The translations under genes and the position numbers were made by a program. Positions 56,578-64,000 of a stretch of 64,000 nucleotides of DNA are shown piece by piece. The stretch's first letter is position 1, and each line of letters begins with the position of its first letter. The notes below the pieces were generated by a model, which was given only the letters and a program-made list of their open reading frames with translations, had not been told where the DNA came from and made no database searches. This stretch comes from Argopecten irradians (Eukaryota; Mollusca; Bivalvia; Pectinida; Pectinidae). The stretch spans positions 33,126,909 through 33,190,908 of the forward strand of contig NC_091147.1 of assembly GCF_041381155.1 (NCBI RefSeq), given 5' to 3'.

Positions 56578-57754
56578 TTAAGAAATAATTTACAGCAATT
56601 CCTTTCAGATCCTTTACTCTTACATTTGTTCCTGAGAGGTGACTTGAGGTCTTTTTGGAGCTAGTGCCTGGGCTGGTGTGATCAAGGACGGACGAACATT
56701 TTTGATTTGGTAAAGGGATGTAAGCTGTAGTTAATAGTTATAAGGTCACTTTCGTTGCCTTCGTCCTGGTGGGCATTCCTAATCAATACGTCGCTCAGTT
56801 AGTAGAGCGGAAAACTAATAAATACTAATAATACTAATAAGTCTCGTCTAAGCAAGGGAAGAGACTACTGTTCACAAAGGGATGATACCCCCTTAATGGA
56901 TTATGGTCTCACCTTGAATTTCTAAGTGAACACCATCGAAACGGGTCTTTCAACCAGACCATAACGACACCACAACGGTTTCCTTCTATGATTGAAAGGT
57001 GTTGATATCAAATTGTACATACCTGCTGGACAGTTGCTTTGGAAAGACGACTCAGGTTAAATCGTAGCAAAGAATCTCTTATTTCGTGGGCCTGTAGATG
57101 AAAAAAAAACCAAAAGTGTATCATTTGATGTCGGAAAGCCATAGCAAGTGTCACTATTTGCATTCAAATTTATGTCCAAAAGTACCTTAACTGTCACTGT
57201 GCTATCTGACCACTTTGTAAGAATTGTTTTATTACCAATCAGTTATGAAATTAATGTAAAGTTTTAAAAGCAGCTATCCGGATACATAGGATATATTGGT
57301 GATAAAACACGATATTTGATATATCATTAATATCATTAAAAACACATTTGATAAGCTACATTTACAGAATTGATACCAAATATGAAATATACAATGCAAC
57401 GTGGATAAAAGACATAACATACTATTTGAAAAAACTTACATGTAGTTACATTTATAACATCCTCATCAAATGGGCTTAAGATTTGCTTACAAAATTAGAT
57501 CATGGCCACACACACAATTTAGACAATTCAAATTAGGATTGTTATGGGCTATGTGTTAAAGTGGTGATGAATGTATGTGTGGTGACTGAGAGACCTTCTG
57601 TGTGAGGGCGTTTGTGTAGGATGAGGCTGTCCTATGGCCTCCAACCTGACAGTCTTCCATAAAAAGGACAATGAAATATATTTTTGTTCCACCTAAAAGA
57701 AGAAAAAAGCTATGATTTGCATCTTGGTTGAAGAATTGCATTTTCTAACATGAA

Positions 57755-58036
57755 TTGTACTGCGCTGACAATAAAGCCGAATGGTTTGAACGTATATTTC
57801 GATTAGGGACTACCATTTATTTGTTTGATAAGGTAAGAGCAATCGAAAGTGCTGTTGACACAATTAACAAGAAAGACAGTATCTATAAATATACGCCTAC
57901 TTTTCATGCAATAGAGATTAAGGAGCTTATTCCGCATTTGCATATTAAAGAATTATCTGCCCTTGCGAATAGTTATGAATTGTGGTGTTACGTGTTTCAG
58001 ATGGCAACGTTATACTTCTCAAATAAAACGACATGA
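57755..58036 (+). other. Unassigned 93-codon frame in D2
   Basis: An open plus-strand frame containing FDKVRAIESAVDTINKKD and IKELSALANSYELW. The D1 counterpart (40690-40960) keeps only the first part in frame. It matches nothing I recognise and may be chance; the strand opposite could hold the missing last exon of the receptor gene. Confidence 0.25.
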
Positions 58037-58349
58037 GCTGCGCTCATAAAATAAGGGGAGGAAACTCTGCAATATGCAGAGACGGAATAAATGTCAGCTT
58101 AAGACATAGAAATATAATTCAAATGCACTTTAAAATAAAGTCTTGGACATTGGATAGCATTAACTTGAATTCGATATGTTTGGCAAGGAGACTATATCTG
58201 AGAAAATATTTTAATCTACTCCTCACAAGATTGGATTAAACCAGAAATGCTAAAAACTTTTACGTGACCAATGTTTTAAACCAAAACGATTTTGAAACGG
58301 TACAACTAATGTGGATACTTAACTCATGTCAGCAATCATGCATCCATAC

Positions 58350-59368
58350 CTTTCATGTATGTTATATACCTTTGAATTCAATTTTTCTCCAATCCAGGTG
58401 ATATAAAAGTATCCAGCCAAAGAAAATACCAGCATATAAATAAGAACCACCGAATCTTCGGGCATAAGATCCTCACTAGCTAGGCTGTAGACGAGGAAGC
58501 AGGTAGTCGGCAGACCAAATCCTAGAGTAACAAGGACAAAAAACTGAATTACGGGGTTAATAGTCTGAACGAGGTCGTTCAGGGTCTGATGTTGTCTTCG
58601 ATATTGTTCAACCATTTCTTCTGCGTCTTGTGAGATATCATTCGTAATGATAGTGTCTATTCTCCGGGTGATCCGACTGTACTCAGACACCAAAATTGGA
58701 ACCAGTTCACGATAAAGACCGACATTACTGGAAACACCAAAGGCACATATAGCTGATTTCAGAGAATAGAGAGTGATTGGTATTACTTTCTCTGAAAAGT
58801 TATTATATTCAAATTTATATAGTAGAGTTAAGAAAATTGAGTCTTCAGGTAGAATAGCAAATAGGCCAAACATCGAGAAAAAAGTGTACAGAAAAGAGAA
58901 GATTTGGGAGCCGATCAACTGAAAGCGTCTTTTTTGGATTGTTCTTGTATCCAAGCAAATACCGTATTGTTCTTCGTACTTGGTCAAGGCAGATAAAATC
59001 CTATGGACATATTTAGTCAGAAGATATAACTGACCTATGTAGAAGATAGGTGTTCTCCATATGTAACAGGTTAACACAAATATGGATGCTAGTCGCCCTG
59101 AGTAAGAAAATTCAAAATGTTCACTTCTAAAAATCGACGAATATCTCAGCGCATCGGCAAGTGCGACTGTTGCCAAAATTAGACAATAGGCACAATAACA
59201 CGCGATCTTTATCTTTGAACCAGGTGAATGATCGATAAAGAATCCCGACAATTTCAATATAACGAAAATAGGATGAAATATTCGTTTTGTTAACATGGTC
59301 ACGCTTTGCTTTCTTTCTGGTTCTGCATCTCCTACTACAGCCACTCGATTAATCTCACATTTTGACAT
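58350..59368 (-). CDS. Gustatory-receptor-like 7TM chemoreceptor (3' exon missing)
   Basis: Open frame from the ATG at 59368 (MSKCEINRVAVV...), about 340 residues to a probable donor (CATGAAAG/GTATGG) at 58350; without splicing it stops at 58319. Hydrophobic segments include IACYCAYCLILATVALADAL, LASIFVLTCYIWRTPIFYIG, a long loop with LVPILVSEYSRITRRIDTI, IQFFVLVTLGFGLPTTCFLV and VVLIYMLVFSLAGYFYITWI. This layout, six visible membrane helices with a cytosolic-type N-terminus and a loop rich in charged residues before TM5-6, fits invertebrate gustatory-receptor-like proteins, which are inverted 7TM ligand-gated channels. The TM7 exon with its usual TY...QF-type motif was not found and may lie downstream on the minus strand. 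The D1 copy at 41240-42436 is broken. Confidence 0.68.
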
Positions 59369-60959
59369 GATCAGACAACAATTAAACCGTCTGAGGTGAA
59401 TCCTTGTGTTTTGAAACTCAAGATTTTGTATTTTTTCTCCAGACTTAATCAACGATTATATCGCTTATATCCAGTAGTATTGGATTCATGTCTTTCCTCT
59501 AAAATATTCATCAAGTTATATGACTGATTCAACAATATGGCATTATACAAAGAATCAGTGTCTGATGTCACTGCTCCATGCGTATATTGTGATTGGCTGA
59601 TTGACTATCTATTCCTAACGGGCTATTAATCGTGTTTTGAAACCACTCTACTTCTCTATTTTCCTAATGGATAATAAAACCAGGCTGAATTCTGTCAATA
59701 TGGCCGTTTTTAAATCTTTTACTACCAATTGAACACAAACAAAAAAGTATTAATGAACAAAATCAACTCGCAATATTGCCCCTAAGTGTAAATGTCATTT
59801 TATCATCTCTGCAACATTTAATCGTTCTCTTTGTGTTTGAAGAGCGTAGTATTCTCCGGGGATAATGTCAATAAGGACGGTGTCACTTACTTCAAAACCC
59901 TATTACAGGTGCGAACCATTATCTTCAAGTGTATTCATTCTGATGATTGATTGGTATGAGGTAAATTCACAATGACGTGATGGCGTTAGGTAACAGAACG
60001 TATTTTCGCATTCAAATGCACTTTTGTTTGATATCCATCTAATGTGTAAATAGTATATACAAATCGTGGATTACATTCTTAATAACGCTGTCTAAAATAT
60101 ATCCTGACTTCATATGTCAACTTGAAAATAACTTTTCTTCATATATAGTCAAATGATTAAACTAATCTTTTATAAATATGACAAGCAGATAATAAATCTA
60201 CCTATATGGAATAGTGTATGACCAGAACGATGCGTTCAGAATAAAGACCGACCAGGTTATTCCACCGTGAATAATGTTATCCTTATATTTGTTAATTACT
60301 TTATCCCTCACAACAAACGATAATATGTTCTTTTTTATATTTCTTTTATTTTCAAAAACATTCCATAGCAATGCTATATGACATTATATCAAACAAATAA
60401 GATACAGAAAGTGTCATAAACATTCATCCACACTTTCACTATCAATGTTGTTTTTATTCAAATGAAAGAATTGCCTGTTTTTATAAAAGAAATAGAAAAA
60501 TTGTCAAAATGACAGAAGGAGAAGGAGATGTGCAGGGAGGAGAAAAATATGGAGGGGGAGATTTGAGAATAAGGATGTATAGAGACAAGGCTGGGCAGAA
60601 TGAGGGGAGAAGAAGGATAGAATGCACTTTTAACTTCTATAACTGATTATATATGTAGTGATTTGCTAAATTGCAAGAAATTAATTATACTATTCAATAC
60701 ATGTACCATGTGTGAAAAAGTTAAAAAAATAACATAGTTGAACATATATACACACATTAAGTAGTACATAAAATGAACAGTGTTAAAGAGTCAAGGTTTA
60801 GTCTAAAAGACAAGACTTTCAAGTTTTAACCATTTTTTTCCAATCATTATTAAATTTCTCCAAATAAAAATCACCTTTTCCAAACGTTATATATTTCTGC
60901 ACAGTATAATAATCTTAAAATGGAAATGACCAATCTCATAGCATTAAGTAAATTTTGTA

Positions 60960-62190
60960 AGCATTTAGTTTTATAAATGTAGTGTTAGATAAAGAGTAAA
61001 ATTTCATTATCAATTTTGTTATATATTCCAATATGCTCGAATATTCCAAAAATCATTGTTTCTTTATTGATAGCAAAGGGTATAAAAAATATCAAGTAGT
61101 TTTTAAAAATCAGTTAAAAAAATTCTGTACTTCAGTACACTCCCACAAGAGATGGGTAATTGTCTCCCTTTCTGCAAAGCAGAACATATATTGCTGATTA
61201 TTAGATAAACCTATTTCAAAAAGATAAGCATTTGTTGTCAAAATATGATATGAAATTCTAAATTGTAACAGCTTCAGTTTAGTATAAATAGTGGCCCGAA
61301 GAGGAACATAATATGCTTTTTTCCATAAATCTTGGTTATAGTCAAATATTCCCCCTTAACACTTAGTTTGGCCAGTAATGCTAGTTTCATTTTGAATAAG
61401 GATTTTATAGAAATCCTGAGATCCACGTGTCTTTTTCAGTATTATTTATAAATTTAAAGGTATTGTTGGAAAAAATAACTCTTTTAATTAGGATAAGAGA
61501 TGTACTGAGATAACTTTTAATACCCACAATTAATCCATGATATACGAGAAAGTTACATATTCCGCCATGAATGTCACACAAATCCACAAAAGATAAAAAA
61601 AAAGTTCCACTAGTGATATCTTTCATTAAGTCTTGTAAACATGTTATTCCTTCATTAAAGATGACACATTTTTTCACTATCAAAAACAGGAACAGACGAT
61701 TTAGTATTTTTCTTCAGTTACAAAAGTTACTTACTTTACACCATTACCACCATTGAAAAGTTTGAGCTTCTAATTTTACTTCATGTTAGAAATATGAAAA
61801 ATAATTAATTGCATTCCGAAAAAAATCCGTGTCACTATATCCTATATGGAATGAAGTACTGATTGCGCATGCACAAAAGGCGAAATGAATTAATTTAATT
61901 ATTTTTGGTGTTTATTAGACATATGTAATGTATATATATACGATTAAACACCAATTATTGTTCAAATTATAAATATCATTTATGCTCTGTCGGCGGTGGA
62001 GCATCTTTAATAAATTTTGAGTAAAAAACAGATTTATTTCCAATTTTTATGTTTTCATTATACCATATTGGTGATTTTAAAACAGATATATCAATATTAT
62101 TTTAAAGATTTCAACCTTAAATTATACCATGATTTAAAAACATCTACCCAGAAAGCATTTTTTTATCCTTTTCATTACAATATTTAAGTA
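60960..62190 (-). pseudogene. L1/Tx1-like LINE ORF2 3' remnant, D2 copy
   Basis: Paralogue of 43962-45190 with the same interruptions. The best frame, 61683-61405, reads KKCVIFNEGITCLQDLM and ends NTEKDTWISGFL. The zinc-binding segment nearer the 3' end is further frameshifted (extra A near 61130). Confidence 0.75.
61685..62010 (-). mobile_element. ~320-bp MITE-like repeat inserted in the LINE, copy 3
   Basis: Duplicate of 44683-45011, with GATGCTCCACCGCCGACAGA inverted at its right edge. Confidence 0.7.
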
Positions 62191-62556
62191 GTCACTGCCA
62201 CAATTGGCCAAAAAAGAAAACTTACCTTAAAAAAAAAAAAAAAAAAAAAAAAACACACACACGAAAAAAATCATTATAAATAATGTAGTCGCGACCCAGT
62301 ACCCCACTTTCATCGGTTTTCGACGGCGTAAGACCAAAATAGATTTTTTACACACAATGTCAAACATATTCAATTCAAATCATTAATTAAATGTTTCAGA
62401 AGCATGTTAATGATGTTTTTGTGCGATATTTTATAAAGATCATCTACTTTACGAAGCATTGTATCGACAAACACAGTAAGATACAATGTAGCCTACAGTA
62501 GGCCTGCTGTTTCTTTTTCTTTTTGTCAAAGTGACGTTTAAATGATAAAAAGTTTC

Positions 62557-62662
62557 AATCTCAGTCAATCAGAAGCAACGTTACAAACGGCGACGCCATT
62601 TTTTATGGGCTGATAAAGTAAATTTTAAGCCAATGAAAATACTCGTAACAAGCAAAATTGAA
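62557..62662 (+). repeat. Interspersed ~105-bp repeat, copy 3
   Basis: Duplicate of 45551-45656 through the large duplication; related to 1582-1692. Confidence 0.7.
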
Positions 62663-63459
62663 TTATTTTGAATTCAAGCTCTTTCTAGTCTTAAAAACAC
62701 ATGGTTAAAAATTGTGTACGCCCAATATTATTTTGTGTATGGGGATGTTGTGTATGTATGTATGTGTGTGATAAGATTATATGATGTGGTCAAAGGAGAC
62801 AACTTAACTCTAATTATACGAGTTATGCCTCTAAGTCTAAGATTTGTCGAAAAGGACAATGGACTGGACTTGGAACCAAACAGACGTGTTCTTGTGTTGT
62901 GGAGAATCAAGACATGTAGAGCGAGTTCCCGAACCCAACTCAGTTATATGACACAACTGTAACCTATTGTTCCGTTCGGTCGGGTACGAAAAGTCCCTTT
63001 GTGTCCAAGTGGAGCATTGCCTCCGGAAATCACTCGGGCACAGTTTTCTATACCTTTTTGTAGGTGTCCAATCATTTTATGCGTATACGTGCCTTTATAT
63101 ATCATTTTTGTCTAAAACAAACATAACGACCCTTCTAAATATCTACCGTACAACTCACAAGATGTCAAATCAACAATTTTAAGACTTGCCGAATAAACTC
63201 CGTCCGGAAAGACCTGTATTGTGTATGCGTAAAAATACTGCTGTCTCGCTGTGAATTTGATATTTTATACGGCTTAATTTTATTGCTTTGTAAATTAGAG
63301 ATATAAAACAAATACTTTAAAATGCATACAAACATTTTCATAATGATTTGTATGATCATTACTTTGCTCCTTCAGCAGTAAAAGCACCAATTGTAGCTCT
63401 AAAGACGATACCATTTCTGTCTACAAGTCTGTTGAGCTACAATAATACAGCTAGTTTTA

Positions 63460-64000
63460 CTGTGCGGTATTTTTATTTTTCACATATACATTTGTATCAG
63501 TATCAGTACTTTCTGTAAGTTTGATATATAAGATATGACAATATGACAACATCAACACACATTTCCAAGACTTTTAACGGAACTTGTTTTTCTCACTAGG
63601 CTCCGCATATTGGCTCATTTAATTGCGATATCTTGTACCGTTGCGCAAGATGGAAAGGAAGATACGTGGATTTCAATATTTAGCTAAATACAATGTGTAA
63701 TCATTTATTTTATTCGTACGATCGTTCTTTATTTCGTTCATTCATTGTTCTTTTTTTCTTTTGTTCGTTCGCTCGTTATTCATTCATTCGACTTAAAAAC
63801 GAAGGGAAAGGGTATAGGCAATCGTTTGTTCGATAACATTACTTTAACCTTCACTGGGTGGAAATCCCGTGTTTTGGTCGCTATCAAATCTAGTTTTATC
63901 TTTGTTACTATTCCATAAAAATTGAAAAAATGGAGATCAACTGTTTGATAAAGCTTTCATCAGGATTGGGAAAAGAAATAAAAAGGTTATTCAACTGAGA
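63460..64000. other. Unique right flank, no feature seen
   Basis: Sequence beyond the end of D2. AT-rich, with a TTCGTTC-type microsatellite-like stretch at 63730-63790 and no coding support. Confidence 0.45.

Larger units (their letters stand above)
55961..63459 (+). repeat. Large direct duplication, copy D2
   Basis: Same-orientation counterpart of 37838-46449, ending at CAGCTAGTTTTA. Beyond this point the sequence (CTGTGCGGTATTTTTATT) is unique, whereas D1 is followed by the composite element. D2 is the shorter, cleaner copy and keeps an open receptor frame. Confidence 0.95.

Overview
The window looks like a lineage-rich, AT-rich nuclear segment of a marine invertebrate, most likely a mollusc and probably a bivalve. 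Reasons: spliced genes with GT-AG introns, very long minisatellites, tRNA-derived SINE and LINE remnants, foldback/MITE-type elements, and a single gustatory-receptor-like 7TM gene. Species identity is inference. There is no sign of prokaryotic gene organisation.

Left part (1-14.4 kb): a minus-strand host gene of unknown function can be rebuilt from seven small exons (12919 down to 343) whose splice phases all agree, giving at least 330 C-terminal residues. Its introns hold a 21-bp minisatellite (1.70-4.20 kb) split by a nested insertion, several hairpin elements, and a 1224-bp non-autonomous element with TAA target duplications (8874-10097). Middle left (15.8-27.4 kb): five minisatellite blocks with units of 38, 46, 22 and 45 bp; the 45-bp array alone is nearly 5 kb. 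Centre (28-39 kb): a SINE, a diverged ~125-bp tandem repeat, a broken RecQ-like helicase, and long stretches without recognisable features.

Right part (37.8-63.5 kb): a roughly 7.5-8.6 kb direct duplication (copy D1 37838-46449, copy D2 55961-63459). Each copy carries a gustatory-receptor-like gene (open in D2, riddled with indels in D1) and an L1/Tx1-like LINE 3' remnant interrupted by a ~320-bp repeat. Exactly between the two copies (46450-55960) lies the most interesting item. It is a composite mobile element with a P-element/THAP9-like DDE transposase on the plus strand (51442-53745), nested inside the first intron of a minus-strand gene. That gene encodes a complete PIF1-type helicase (five exons, 55561 to 48182), followed one base out of frame by a region ending in a PHD finger (48198-47044). 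Tandem arrays with a shared motif in opposite orientation (80-bp units on the left, 34-bp units on the right) flank the coding core. A P-superfamily transposase travelling with its own PIF1 helicase and PHD module is, to my knowledge, not a standard described arrangement and is the candidate novel system here.

How the genes may work together is inference: the transposase would cut and join, the arrays could be its binding sites, the PIF1 helicase would assist strand processing or replication of the excised or inserted copy, and the PHD finger could tether the complex to chromatin. Sequence quality seems uneven: D1 at 39.7-43 kb and parts of the 22- and 45-bp arrays carry many small indels of the kind seen in unpolished long-read assembly.
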